Assembly (NCBI GenBank): GCA_049642465.1
Contig: JBAROV010000046.1
Location: forward strand, 1-41,487
Reading direction: 5' to 3'
Length of the DNA stretch: 41,487 nucleotides
Origin: CAWDPQ01 sp049642465
GTDB taxonomy: Bacteria > Acidobacteriota > Vicinamibacteria > Vicinamibacterales > 2-12-FULL-66-21
Shown: positions 1-8,279 of the stretch, piece after piece
Numbering within the stretch: position 1 is the stretch's first letter
Layout: each line of letters starts with the position of its first letter
Position numbers and translations under genes: made by a program
Notes under the pieces: model-generated
The model's database searches: none
The model's input: the letters and a program-made list of their open reading frames with translations, nothing else
Told to the model about the DNA's origin: nothing

Positions 1-145
1 ACCCATAGTAGTACTCGAGGTGGGTGATGGCGGGCGGGAAGTCACGGCTGGTCTTTTCCAGGAGAAAGTACTGCGGCAGCAGCACGATCAAGCCGTACAC
101 GCCCGCAATCAGGAATACGCGGCTGGCGAATCTGGTCGAACGCAC
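1..145 (-). CDS. Small membrane protein, 5' end only
   Basis: Only the first 48 codons are in the window; the gene runs off the left edge. It starts with GTG at 145, which shares its G with the TAG stop of the amidohydrolase upstream (TAGTG), so translation is probably coupled. After a basic start (MRSTRFASR) there is one hydrophobic segment, about residues 10-27 (VFLIAGVYGLIVLLPQYF), then a polar stretch ending ITHLEYYYG at the edge. It resembles small uncharacterised multi-pass membrane proteins I recall from soil acidobacteria. Function unknown. The reading frame and stop-start overlap make it likely to be real. Confidence 0.7.
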   Translation of the reverse strand, partial: MRSTRFASRVFLIAGVYGLIVLLPQYFLLEKTSRDFPPAITHLEYYYG

Positions 146-1686
146 TATCTGCCTTTCCCGTCAGGAGAGTGCGCCGGGCGCATCGATTCGCGAGCGATCG
201 GTTCTCCGTTCAGCAACACGGTTTCAATGGCATCGTAGGCACCGACGCTTTGCAGCGGATTGGCCGTGAGCAGCACGAGATCTGCCCGCTTGCCAACCTC
301 AATCGACCCGAGTTCGCGTTCCAAGCCAAATGCGACGGCGTTGTCCAGTGTGGCCGCGCGAAGGATGCGAATCAGCGAAATACCGGCTTCGCTCCACTCC
401 TGTAACTCGAGGCGGCCGTTCAAGCCTGGCGGATTGCCGAGTCCTTCTCCGGACGGCGTGTCGCTGCCGAAGATCAGCGGCACCTGAGCCTCCACCATCA
501 GACGTGTCGTTGCCTTCGCCCGCTCGATCGCCACCGCGATCAGCGCCGCCGCACCGGAAGTCTCACCCACGCTGCGCGCGGCCTGTTCGTACGCATCAGC
601 CATGGTTCGCCTGACAGACTGGGCCTCTGGCGTTCGAAGGTACGCGAGGATCTCCTCCGGCAGTGACCACGCGAGGCGCGGATCGTCGAGCAGGGTCGAA
701 TCGAAGATCGACCGATCGGATTGGAGCACGCGCAGCGTCGGCTGCACCCGCACGCCGGCCCTGGCTGCTGCCTCGATCACCGCTCGAGCCTCGCCCGGAG
801 CTGCGGAGTTCAGCCGCGGGCCGGGCCAATGCCATAGGCCATGCGCGATGACATCGGCGTGCGCGTTAAGAGCGGCCCGCCAGCTCTCGACGCTCGTCGC
901 GTGCACGGCCAGCTTCAATCCTCTTCTGGTCGCTTCCGCGCGGAGCGCGTCCAGTGTATCGGGCTGTGGCACGGGCCAGTCGAACACACCAAACCCGCGT
1001 TCCACGAACACCTTGACGCAGGCACCCCCTTCTTCTGCGGCGCGCTGGACGATTCGTGCGGGTGAGTGGCGCTCGTGATCGAGCGTCGCCGGCCATCGCT
1101 CCGCCTGCGATGGCTCGTACACAAGCGATGGAAAGTCCTTCTCGGCCAAACTTGGAGGAATACGCTGCGCTCCGTATCCTCCGGCGACTCGTACAGCGCG
1201 CCCGCAATGGTAGAGGCGTGGATGAAGCGGCGTCCTGTCAAACCACGCGAGTTCTTCAGGAGTCGGATCGACGTCGAGAACCGTGGTGAATCCAAACGCC
1301 AGGTACGCGCGCGGCACGTGTGCGCGATAGGCGGCTAGCAGCTCCGGCCGTTTGTCGATGACGTCATCATCGAGCGCGACTGGATGCCCGGCGTGAACGT
1401 GGGAGTCGATAAGACCGGGTATGAGGTAGCGCCCGCGTCCGTCCAGTCGCTGCGCGCCAGCCGCGGGCCGCAGGTTCTCTCCAACTTGCGCAATCCGTCC
1501 ATCCTGGATCACGACGTCCGCCTCTTCCAGCGGCGCGTCGCGCTCCGGCGAAATGAGGGTGACATTCTCGATGAACGTGATGTGTGTGGTGACGGAAGGG
1601 GCCACAGACGAGCACGACGGATTCAACACGGCGAGAACGACGACGAAGACGATCAGCGGCTGCGAGTGAGCCCTAATCCGTACCAC
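145..1686 (-). CDS. Exported amidohydrolase family protein
   Basis: Metal-dependent hydrolase of the amidohydrolase superfamily (imidazolonepropionase/prolidase-like), 513 aa, likely hydrolysing a cyclic amide or peptide-like substrate outside the cytoplasm. Seen: a hydrophobic N-terminus (about residues 10-24) followed by Cys25, which could be lipidated although the lipobox NPSC is poor; a beta-sandwich start; the metal motif DSHVHAG (His96, His98); a later KLAVHATS histidine; a second metal-site region around IAHGLWHW; the terminal Asp in FGSDTPSG; and the usual C-terminal tail EVGKRADLVLL. Start is GTG at 1686; no better start is visible. Its stop overlaps the start of the next gene. The exact substrate cannot be told from sequence. 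Confidence 0.9.
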   Translation of the reverse strand: MVRIRAHSQPLIVFVVVLAVLNPSCSSVAPSVTTHITFIENVTLISPERDAPLEEADVVIQDGRIAQVGENLRPAAGAQRLDGRGRYLIPGLIDSHVHAGHPVALDDDVIDKRPELLAAYRAHVPRAYLAFGFTTVLDVDPTPEELAWFDRTPLHPRLYHCGRAVRVAGGYGAQRIPPSLAEKDFPSLVYEPSQAERWPATLDHERHSPARIVQRAAEEGGACVKVFVERGFGVFDWPVPQPDTLDALRAEATRRGLKLAVHATSVESWRAALNAHADVIAHGLWHWPGPRLNSAAPGEARAVIEAAARAGVRVQPTLRVLQSDRSIFDSTLLDDPRLAWSLPEEILAYLRTPEAQSVRRTMADAYEQAARSVGETSGAAALIAVAIERAKATTRLMVEAQVPLIFGSDTPSGEGLGNPPGLNGRLELQEWSEAGISLIRILRAATLDNAVAFGLERELGSIEVGKRADLVLLTANPLQSVGAYDAIETVLLNGEPIARESMRPAHSPDGKGR

Positions 1687-1830
1687 GCGCTATCTGCCCA
1701 GCACCAGATACCCGTTCGGACATGTCGCCACGTCGTTTCACTCGAAGCGTTCGCTGTCGCGCGCTATGGGCCGGAGAACCCGATCGGCACTCCGCCGGGC
1801 GCGACGTGTTTTGGTCTTCATGAGAATCGA

Positions 1831-2214
1831 TCAGTGCCAGATCGCTCCGAGCATGTTCGTGCCGCCGCGGCACAGCTCGAGAGCCTTGCGCAATTCGTAT
1901 TGGCACAGGCGCCGCTGGTGGTCACATGCCTCGCCGGTGAAGTGCTTCTCGAGTACTGGCAGCGCACGCCGATCCCCCAATTGCCCGAGCGCCCAGACCG
2001 CCCGGTTGCGCTCCCGGAACGAGTGATGTGGCGAATCGACATACGCGATGAGTGCCAGGACGCGATCTCCGGGATGATCGCGAAGTGCCGCCTGGCCGGC
2101 GGCATGGACCCCGGTGGCAATGAGCCAGTTCGTGCCGGCAATCAGCAACGCGACCACGACAGTGATGGCCAAAAGCCATCGAGCATACCGCTTCTTTGAA
2201 AGATGTAAAACCAT
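1831..2214 (-). CDS. Membrane-anchored HEAT-type small protein
   Basis: A 127-aa protein with a basic N-terminus and one membrane segment (about residues 12-31), then a soluble helical domain. The stretch RNRAVWALGQLGDRRALPVL has the pattern of a HEAT repeat, with a second weaker helix pair before a Cys-containing end. The ATG at 2214 was chosen because it lies 2 bases after the TGA of the MmcQ-like gene and has AAAGG just upstream; a longer frame to 2301 would run into that gene. HEAT repeats usually mediate protein contacts; no partner is evident. Function unknown. Confidence 0.75.
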   Translation of the reverse strand: MVLHLSKKRYARWLLAITVVVALLIAGTNWLIATGVHAAGQAALRDHPGDRVLALIAYVDSPHHSFRERNRAVWALGQLGDRRALPVLEKHFTGEACDHQRRLCQYELRKALELCRGGTNMLGAIWH

Positions 2215-2216
2215 CG

Positions 2217-2591
2217 TCAACCTTTGCGCGAGCGAGGCGCCCGCTTGGATTTCCGATTTGACTTTCGTGCGGCGGCCGCACGCGTGACCGTATTCTGCCA
2301 CGCCAGAGTCAACGCTTCGCCGAGCGTCTCTTCATCAACGGCATCCAGCCGAACAGCGGTACACCCCTGCCGGCCCCAGGCGCCGCTCTCCGGCACGAAT
2401 ACCCGCGGCGCATCGTGCATGAACTGCTGCTGCTGTTCTGGCGTCAGGTTGACCATGCCCCACTGGTTGTCCGCATGAAGCGTCGCAAAGATTCTCCCGT
2501 TGACACGAAAGTCGGGATGCCCCATGTGGGCGGCTTCGATCGCGTCCTTCATCCCCAGCGCGATTCGACGGAAGTCATGTGCCGTCAGCAT
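2217..2591 (-). CDS. MmcQ/YjbR family protein
   Basis: A 124-aa protein of the MmcQ/YjbR (CyaY-like fold) family. Seen: the opening MLTAHDFRRIALGM, the family-typical region GHPDFRVNGRIFATL, and the middle NLTPEQQQQFM followed by FVPESGAWGRQGCTAVRL. The basic C-terminal tail (RKSNRKSKRAPRSRKG) could bind nucleic acid. The ATG at 2591 is preferred to the longer frame starting at 2750, whose extra residues are not protein-like and whose start would run into the DUF4159 gene. The gene is translationally close to the HEAT-type gene. The family lacks a firm molecular function; some members were proposed to bind DNA. Confidence 0.88.
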   Translation of the reverse strand: MLTAHDFRRIALGMKDAIEAAHMGHPDFRVNGRIFATLHADNQWGMVNLTPEQQQQFMHDAPRVFVPESGAWGRQGCTAVRLDAVDEETLGEALTLAWQNTVTRAAAARKSNRKSKRAPRSRKG

Positions 2592-2659
2592 CAAAGCAGA
2601 TCGCCCGGATTGTAGCGCACGATCTGGAGCACACCAGGAACCGACCGCGCCAGCCGCGA

Positions 2660-3415
2660 CTAGTGGGTCAAACCATAAATGACATAATTGACGCCCAATT
2701 TGTAGGCTTCGTTCGAGGCGTCGAACGGGTAGAGGCCTTGCCCTGACCACTCCCAGTACTCTGGGACGTCATTATCGTAGTTTGCCACGGCGATCAGCCG
2801 CTTTGACGGATCGTTGTCCTCGAACAGGCCGTAGTAACTCGGACGAATGCCCGACATGGGATGCACGATCGCGTCAATATCCTTCACCGCAAAAAACGCA
2901 TTGAAAATGCCGTGCACATTGTCCAGTTTGACGAACCGGCCGTCGGGCAGCACTCTTCGCATCTGCGCCTCGAAGTGGCGCCATTGTTCGGGGCCGTCGA
3001 AGTCCTCGAACACGGCAAAGCCACCTTTGCGCAGGTAGGCTCGAAACGACGCCGCCTCGCGGTCGGTGAGATTCCAGAACCCCGGTTCCCACATGAAGGC
3101 CATGGGGTACTTGAACAGCTCCGGGTCGTCGAGCGTGAGGATCAGACTCGCGTCAGTGCGAATATCGAGCGCGGTCAACTCCCGCAGGATCAGTGACAGG
3201 TGGTGCTCGGCGCGCGGGTAGTCGTGATTCCACGCGGCGCCGAAGCCGCCGCGGCGGGATGACCCGAAATCGGATCCCCACCGGAGCCGCACAAACGTGA
3301 AACGACCGTCGTACGCCGCAGCCGACGCGCTGGAGCGTTGGCCACCATCAGACTGCGCGGCGGCCGTGATGACGGCGGTGAAGAGAACGGCAAGCGCCAG
3401 GAACCGGTCTCGCAT
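2660..3415 (-). CDS. Exported DUF4159 domain protein
   Basis: A 251-aa protein with a cleavable signal peptide (MRDRFLALAVLFTAVITAAAQ) followed by a single DUF4159 domain, which has a glutamine-amidotransferase-like fold. Family features seen: FTFVRLRWGSD near the start, WNHDYPRAEHH, the region AYLRKGGFAVFEDFDGP, and the C-terminal NYVIYGLTH. DUF4159 proteins often sit next to MoxR/VWA gene clusters; none is here. ATG at 3415 lies 6 bases after the stop of the serine hydrolase, so the two are probably in one operon with the membrane protein at 4905-5576. Molecular function unknown. Confidence 0.88.
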   Translation of the reverse strand: MRDRFLALAVLFTAVITAAAQSDGGQRSSASAAAYDGRFTFVRLRWGSDFGSSRRGGFGAAWNHDYPRAEHHLSLILRELTALDIRTDASLILTLDDPELFKYPMAFMWEPGFWNLTDREAASFRAYLRKGGFAVFEDFDGPEQWRHFEAQMRRVLPDGRFVKLDNVHGIFNAFFAVKDIDAIVHPMSGIRPSYYGLFEDNDPSKRLIAVANYDNDVPEYWEWSGQGLYPFDASNEAYKLGVNYVIYGLTH

Positions 3416-3421
3416 GCGCGG

Positions 3422-4897
3422 TCAGCTTGTCGGCACCGCCTCCATCAGCAGCGACAGTGCCCTTCTGAAGCTCTCGGCGCCGGGTGTGGCGCCCTTGAAA
3501 TGCCCCATCCGGACAACAACGAGTTGATGGGACGGAATGATGAGCGTGTTCTGGCCGCCGGCGCCCGCCATGTAGTACGCATCCTTGGGTACGGGAAATT
3601 CGCCGGCACCGTTGATCCAGAAGAATCCGCCGTAGATCGGCCGCTTGTCGGCGAGCCAGGCGGGTGCGAGCGTGCTAACGAACTTTGCATAACCGGCCGG
3701 GAGAATCCGCTCGCCGTTCCAGAGGCCGTCCTGAAGATAGAGATTTCCCAAACGCGCCCAGTCTCGACCCGAGCCGAGCACGTAACCCTGCCCGAGGAAG
3801 TCTCCAAACGGATCCGTCTCGATCACCATGTTCCGGATTCCGATTTTGTCGAAGAGCGCGCGCTGCGGAAAGGACAGGTAGTCTTGCTTCCGCTTCTCGA
3901 CGCCAAGACGGATCAGGTAGTTGATGAGAACCGGATCCGTATTCCGGTAACGTCCCACCGTGTTTGGCGGCCACTGCAACGGACGCGTGGCTGCGTATTG
4001 GAATGAATTGACGGCGCCCGTATACAGATAGAGGTGATCGGGATACGGGCCGGAGCGATCGAAGTCCGGATCCTGCGGCGCGCGAATGCGGAGCCCGCTC
4101 GACATCCGGAGGATATCTGCGATGCGGATGGCGGCACGCGGATCCTTTTCGCTCTGCCACTCTGGAATCGGCGCACGCTGCCAGAGATCGTAGACACCCT
4201 GGCGGATCAACACTCCGAGCAGCGTCGCCGTCAGGCTCTTCCCCATCGACCAGCTTTCGAGTGCCGTTCGATTGGTAATGCCCTCAGCATAACGTTCGGC
4301 GATCAGCCGGCCTCGCCACGTCACCACGAACGCGGCCGTCATGCCTTCGGCAGGCTCGAACGCCGCAGCTACTGCCTGCTTGAGCTTCTCGCCGTGTATT
4401 CGTGCGGGCAGAGGCTCGTCATTGAGCCGGTCACCCATCGGCCACGGCTGTGTCGACGGATCGGGCAGACGGCTCTTCACGTCCACGGGCCTGAAATTCA
4501 CCGTCGTCTGACCGACGGGGAGGGTCACGCATCCCTGACTCCCCAGGTACTTCGCCACACGCGTCGTCCCGTTGGGCAACGTGATCCGCACTTCCTTGTT
4601 CTCCCGGTCCACCACCGGCTTGCCGACTTTCCCCCGCTCGACGTACGGACTGGTGAAGTAGCCGACGTTCTCGCGAGCAAAGTCGGGATCCAATCCGGTG
4701 ATGAAGACGGCTGAGCACATCACCTTCGCGAACCCTGATGTGTGATGTTCGAGCGGATCGCCCGGCGGCGGCACGTAGGGCGTGCTCAACTCGAGAGATT
4801 TGGCGCGCGCGATGAGCGAGTCGGTGGCTGGCGGCTGTGACGCGGCCATGCGTCCGGCAAGCGCGCAGATCGCAATCAGCAGCAGTCGTCCTCTCAT
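3422..4897 (-). CDS. Secreted serine hydrolase, beta-lactamase fold
   Basis: A 491-aa enzyme of the class C beta-lactamase/DD-peptidase-like group. It has a signal peptide (about residues 1-19), an N-terminal extension of about 160 residues, then the catalytic domain: Ser217 and Lys220 in SWSMGK, the second motif Tyr317-Arg-Asn319 (GRYRN), and a C-terminal GAGGQNT stretch in place of the KTG box. The N-terminal part with two cysteines is typical of a soil-bacterial subgroup. ATG at 4897 is chosen for its GAGGA ribosome site; the frame is open back to 5008. The stop of the upstream gene is 7 bases away. Probable esterase or peptidase; substrate unknown. A decayed relative lies at 32150-32527. 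Confidence 0.9.
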   Translation of the reverse strand: MRGRLLLIAICALAGRMAASQPPATDSLIARAKSLELSTPYVPPPGDPLEHHTSGFAKVMCSAVFITGLDPDFARENVGYFTSPYVERGKVGKPVVDRENKEVRITLPNGTTRVAKYLGSQGCVTLPVGQTTVNFRPVDVKSRLPDPSTQPWPMGDRLNDEPLPARIHGEKLKQAVAAAFEPAEGMTAAFVVTWRGRLIAERYAEGITNRTALESWSMGKSLTATLLGVLIRQGVYDLWQRAPIPEWQSEKDPRAAIRIADILRMSSGLRIRAPQDPDFDRSGPYPDHLYLYTGAVNSFQYAATRPLQWPPNTVGRYRNTDPVLINYLIRLGVEKRKQDYLSFPQRALFDKIGIRNMVIETDPFGDFLGQGYVLGSGRDWARLGNLYLQDGLWNGERILPAGYAKFVSTLAPAWLADKRPIYGGFFWINGAGEFPVPKDAYYMAGAGGQNTLIIPSHQLVVVRMGHFKGATPGAESFRRALSLLMEAVPTS

Positions 4898-4904
4898 ACT
4901 TTCC

Positions 4905-5576
4905 TCACGGCGCGGATCTGGACTCGAGCGACTCGCCAAGCGTCCGGCTGATTCGCTGTAGAGCCTCATCGTACATCTCGAGGAGTCTCGCGTTGTAATA
5001 CACCGCATCGCCGTAATAGGCCTCGGCCGCGCCTGCGAAAGCGTCGAAGTTCTCTCTGAACGGCAGCAGGTACATCGCCTGCGTCATGCCGCGCGTGAAT
5101 TCGGAGTATGACGTCTGAACGTTGTAGATGCGAGAGAGCGCGAACGCGAGCTCGGGGTCGAGATAGGTCAGGGCCTGCGTCGCGAGCGCGAGATCCCACG
5201 CTGTGTGCTCGAAGGCCACGAACTGCAGCCCCCGTATCTGCACGTCGGCGGTGTTCCTGCCCTTGCGATCCTTCGCCAGGTAAGCCTTCAGGCTCTGCAA
5301 CAGCGTCGCGTGGTAGTCCTTGACGGCCGCCACGGCCTTGCGGTTCGTTTGAATCTCGGCGCCGAAGCGTCGCAGTGACGTGCGCGCGAGCTCACGCTGC
5401 TGTCGATCCTGCCGCCACTGTTCTCCGGCCAGCCCCAGGAATACTCCGGTGCTGATCAGCACCACCTCGAGCAGGACCTTGAACAGCGTACGGCCCCGGT
5501 CGTGGTGCACGGCAGCCGGGGTTGAGAGCGTCAACGTGTTCGGCTGGACTTGCGGGGAGCCCTCGGCGTCCGCCAT
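4905..5576 (-). CDS. Single-span membrane protein of unknown function
   Basis: A 223-aa protein with a cytoplasmic N-terminus of about 30 residues, one membrane segment (about residues 33-51, containing LISTGVFLGLAG), and a long soluble helical domain. The juxtamembrane GEQWRQDRQQRE and the region after it resemble uncharacterised DUF6090-like proteins. The second half is rich in Tyr and Phe (YYGDAVYYNARLLEMYDEAL). It is the first gene of an apparent three-gene operon with the serine hydrolase (7-base gap) and the DUF4159 protein. No catalytic motif is visible. The ATG at 5576 is the first start in the frame. Confidence 0.78.
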   Translation of the reverse strand: MADAEGSPQVQPNTLTLSTPAAVHHDRGRTLFKVLLEVVLISTGVFLGLAGEQWRQDRQQRELARTSLRRFGAEIQTNRKAVAAVKDYHATLLQSLKAYLAKDRKGRNTADVQIRGLQFVAFEHTAWDLALATQALTYLDPELAFALSRIYNVQTSYSEFTRGMTQAMYLLPFRENFDAFAGAAEAYYGDAVYYNARLLEMYDEALQRISRTLGESLESRSAP

Positions 5577-5579
5577 AGG

Positions 5580-5605
5580 GGTGAATGCTACATGAATGCT
5601 TCACC
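5580..5605 (-). promoter_or_regulatory. Repeat-bearing leader before the 5576 gene
   Basis: Just upstream of the ATG at 5576, the minus strand carries two copies of AGCATTCA spaced 11 bases apart, inside arms GGTGAA and TTCACC that could form a hairpin. The one-helical-turn spacing would suit a dimeric regulator, but the repeat is short and no promoter boxes are clear around it. Confidence 0.25.
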
Positions 5606-5683
5606 GTTGTGTCGGGCCGCAACGTCAAGCACTCTTCGCTCCCGGCCAAAACCGACTTCGGTCAACGGAATGCCACCGCGAAC

Positions 5684-6028
5684 TCACGCCGCATCCTCCG
5701 GGCCGTTCAGACGCGTCCGGCTCACGGCATCCGTCCGCGTGAACCGCCGTCGCGGCATCGCCATCGCCGCCGCATACGGCGGCTCGTCACCGCCACCGGG
5801 GCGATAGTGCTCGTCGGCCTTCGACTGGACCCGTTTGGCTTTCCCGTATCGTCCGTGCTGGCGATGGTATTCGGCTAACCGGCGGTATCGATCGAAGAAG
5901 TAAGTGTGCGCGTCGGGAGTGAGTTCGGCGTCGCGCCCAACACTAGCGACCCAGACGAGTACCTTTGCCGACCATAGATCGAGCGCAATGCGCCAGTACG
6001 ACTCCGACTGCCGATTGTACGGCTTCAC
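5684..6028 (-). CDS. Conserved hypothetical, 114 aa
   Basis: A 114-aa protein that I recall as a recurrent uncharacterised type in soil acidobacterial genomes. It has a hydrophobic patch near residues 13-30, a helical basic middle (FFDRYRRLAEYHRQHGR) and a conserved-looking tail with PPYAAAMAMPRRRF. The start is GTG at 6028 and overlaps the TGA of the DUF457-type gene by four bases (GTGA), supporting translational coupling. It has no recognisable domain. It may be a regulatory or accessory partner of the membrane protein upstream; that is inference from the overlap only. Confidence 0.65.
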   Translation of the reverse strand: MKPYNRQSESYWRIALDLWSAKVLVWVASVGRDAELTPDAHTYFFDRYRRLAEYHRQHGRYGKAKRVQSKADEHYRPGGGDEPPYAAAMAMPRRRFTRTDAVSRTRLNGPEDAA

Positions 6029-6729
6029 GTCTGGCTATTCCTCATGATCGGCTTTGCCCGGGCAGCTCGCCGATGGGCTGTCCCACTGCTACCGCGTGGT
6101 GACTCGGCAAGCGCCGCCCACGGAATGATTATCCACCCAACCAGCGCAAACCAGGCGAGCGCTCGAGCATTTGGCGGAGGCGGCGACCACGGTCCGGCGA
6201 TCCACATCGCCGTGGTCACAGCTATCAATGACCAGAATGCGATGCGCGACCTCCAGCGGTCGATCGCCTGAAATCGAACGTAAGCAACGATACCGGCCGC
6301 CCACATCGTCCCTTCGACGATGAACGTCCATGCGATCGATCTCCAGAGGCCAAGGCCGAATCGTGGTGACGATCCAGGCCAGAGCGGCATGTCCGGTACG
6401 TGACTCACGAAATCGAGCACCCAGTGGCTCACAACGAGCGCGCCCAGCAGCATCGCGGAACCGCGGATGCCGCTCGAACGCACGAGACCGACAAAGGCGA
6501 CCGCCCAGACGACTGACATGATCAGGCTGTGCGACCAGGGATAGGAATCGAAGACGAGGGCGTTGACGGCGGTGGCACCAGGAACGATGCTCACGTGCTC
6601 GATCCCGACCAGCAGAAAGATCGGCCACAGCAGGTCCAGCGCTGTGACTCCAGCCATCAGCCAACCGAGACTTACGGTTGGCGCAGCGCGCTTGGCGGCA
6701 AGAGCAATGGCGAGGTGTCCAACGAACAT
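6025..6729 (-). CDS. DUF457/YdjM-like membrane protein
   Basis: A 234-aa integral membrane protein with about six hydrophobic segments. It shows the pattern of the LexA-regulated YdjM/DUF457 membrane-bound metal-dependent hydrolase family: an early His (MFVGHLAIAL), the conserved YPWSHSLIM, and the SHWVLDFVSHVPDMP block with paired His and Asp residues. These His/Asp residues could bind a metal at the membrane face. The frame ends with a polar basic tail that overlaps the GTG start of the 114-aa gene. ATG at 6729 is 21 bases from the stop of the methyltransferase upstream. The reaction is unknown for the family. Confidence 0.85.
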   Translation of the reverse strand: MFVGHLAIALAAKRAAPTVSLGWLMAGVTALDLLWPIFLLVGIEHVSIVPGATAVNALVFDSYPWSHSLIMSVVWAVAFVGLVRSSGIRGSAMLLGALVVSHWVLDFVSHVPDMPLWPGSSPRFGLGLWRSIAWTFIVEGTMWAAGIVAYVRFQAIDRWRSRIAFWSLIAVTTAMWIAGPWSPPPPNARALAWFALVGWIIIPWAALAESPRGSSGTAHRRAARAKPIMRNSQT

Positions 6730-6750
6730 GGAAGAAAGATGTCGCCGGGA

Positions 6751-7473
6751 TTATGCTCCTCGAATCTGCTTCTCGGCAAAAGCACGGGCCAAGCTTCGAC
6801 GGCGAATGCGCATCATTTCGTTACCGCCGCGTTGGAATTCGTACGGCACCCGTTCGACGGTCAGCTCGAACCCAGCGCCGCGTAGACGTTCGACATTCTC
6901 TTCAACCAAGGGGGACCGGTACCCGCCAAGTGCCAGCAGCGGGAAGATCCGGACTTCGGCGGCGACCCGACACAGCTCGTCGAGCGCGGCGCGATGAAAC
7001 GTCTGTCCGAGCTGCGTTGAATAGAGAAAGAGGAAATGTGAGCATAACGCCACATCGAACGATCCCCCCGCGAACGGTAGCGCCGGCAAGGCTGCGTCGA
7101 GGTATCGCCCTTCTTCCTTGCCACGATCGTAGTCGTCCAGGAACTCCGTCATGGCAGCCATGCGCATGGCGCCGAGTTCCTCGACGGACGTGATCGCAGT
7201 CCAGACGAATTCGGCGGCATTTTTTCGCGTTTGCTCGAGGACGGTGTCGTAGGTGGCCGCGATCCGCTGGCGGATCTCAGCCGCCTCGCATCGATACATC
7301 GGATCGCAGGATGTCACTCGCATGCCGCGTCGAGTGGCCGCAGCATTGAAACTGGCCGGGCCGTCCGCGCAGCCGAGGATTCTCAAACCCATGTCGGCGT
7401 CCGTCAGCGCGAACATGCGTTGATACTCGCCGAACGAACGGCCCCAGGGAACTACCTCGTCGAGGGTGAACAC
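6751..7473 (-). CDS. SAM-dependent methyltransferase-like protein
   Basis: A 240-aa protein of a class I methyltransferase-like family whose members I recall opening with a similar TLDEVVPWGRSF sequence. The glycine-rich motif I is RILGCADGPASF; an acidic end of strand 2 (SCDPMY) and the motif IV/post-motif region FDVALCSHFLFLYS follow, then VRIFPLLALGG and VPYEFQRGGNEMM at the end. I place the start at the GTG at 7473, where the family sequence begins; it overlaps the CPBP gene by 22 bases. The longer frame to 8205 is only the shadow of the CPBP gene. Substrate unknown. Confidence 0.85.
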   Translation of the reverse strand: MFTLDEVVPWGRSFGEYQRMFALTDADMGLRILGCADGPASFNAAATRRGMRVTSCDPMYRCEAAEIRQRIAATYDTVLEQTRKNAAEFVWTAITSVEELGAMRMAAMTEFLDDYDRGKEEGRYLDAALPALPFAGGSFDVALCSHFLFLYSTQLGQTFHRAALDELCRVAAEVRIFPLLALGGYRSPLVEENVERLRGAGFELTVERVPYEFQRGGNEMMRIRRRSLARAFAEKQIRGA

Positions 7474-8279
7474 CGCATCCGAAGAAGGAAATACACGGCA
7501 CCGATCCACAGCAGCAATATGGTCAGTACGCCAATTGCAGAAGCATTGAACCCAAACGGACTCGACGCCGCGACCGCCGCCGATGGGACGATATCCTTGG
7601 TATTGTTGATCGCCGCGTGCATCAGCATCGTCAGAAGGAGGCTGCCGTTGGTGCGCCAATAGAGCCATGCCATAGCGACCGAGATCGCGATGACGCTGAA
7701 GAGGTACATGGGGAACGACTGCCCGTAGGAGTCGGTGCCGCGCATGAAAAAGATCGGCAGATGCCAACACGCCCAAAGCGCGCCGAGGACGATACTCGCC
7801 GCCCCGAGCCCGAGACGCTCCGCAAGCCGCGGAAGAGCATACCCACGCCACCCGATTTCTTCGCCCGCCTGAACAGGCGTTGAGATGATTATCGCGAAGG
7901 CCATGAGGTAGAGCGGCTCCTCTCCGAACGGCGGCCAAGTGCCAGACGTCAGCCGATACAGGACGGCCGCTGTGAGCTTGATGGTCATCATGTATCCGGC
8001 TGCAAACAGATACCAGCGCGCGGCCACGGACAATCTGAACACCTGTGAGAGCAGCAGCCCCACTGCCGCACGACCACCGCTGTAATTCGTCAGCGCTATG
8101 GCCACGAGCGATGGCCCGAATACTCCAATCAAGAAGATGGGCCCGCTGACGATCCCGAAGGGCGGAGATTCGGTGCTTCCCGCGATGGCAGCCGCGGCGG
8201 CCCAAAGCGTCCAGCTCACGACGTACGTGCCGAGAAAGTATCCGGCAATCGTGACGCGCTCGCTACGCTCCGCAATCAC
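7452..8279 (-). CDS. CPBP family intramembrane protease
   Basis: A 275-aa multi-pass membrane protein of the CPBP (Rce1/type II CAAX prenyl endopeptidase-like) family. Catalytic motif 1 is EEIGWRG (Glu140, Glu141, Arg145), motif 2 is WHLPIFF (His173), and motif 3 HAAINN (His221), all of which are intact. About seven hydrophobic segments are visible. The start is GTG at 8279, overlapping the TGA of the DUF1801 gene by four bases (GTGA); the frame is open to 8474, but that extension duplicates DUF1801 coding DNA. Such proteins process membrane substrates or act in immunity and maturation of peptides; no substrate gene is seen nearby. Confidence 0.92.
   Translation of the reverse strand: MIAERSERVTIAGYFLGTYVVSWTLWAAAAAIAGSTESPPFGIVSGPIFLIGVFGPSLVAIALTNYSGGRAAVGLLLSQVFRLSVAARWYLFAAGYMMTIKLTAAVLYRLTSGTWPPFGEEPLYLMAFAIIISTPVQAGEEIGWRGYALPRLAERLGLGAASIVLGALWACWHLPIFFMRGTDSYGQSFPMYLFSVIAISVAMAWLYWRTNGSLLLTMLMHAAINNTKDIVPSAAVAASSPFGFNASAIGVLTILLLWIGAVYFLLRMRCSPSTR

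Noticed and set aside
1384..2199. A 271-codon open frame on the plus strand
   Set aside because: It overlaps the amidohydrolase and the HEAT-type gene in antisense and has no signal, motif or ribosome site.
7473..8205. N-terminal extension of the methyltransferase frame to 8205
   Set aside because: The extra 244 codons are the CPBP gene read in another frame; the family start lies at the GTG at 7473.
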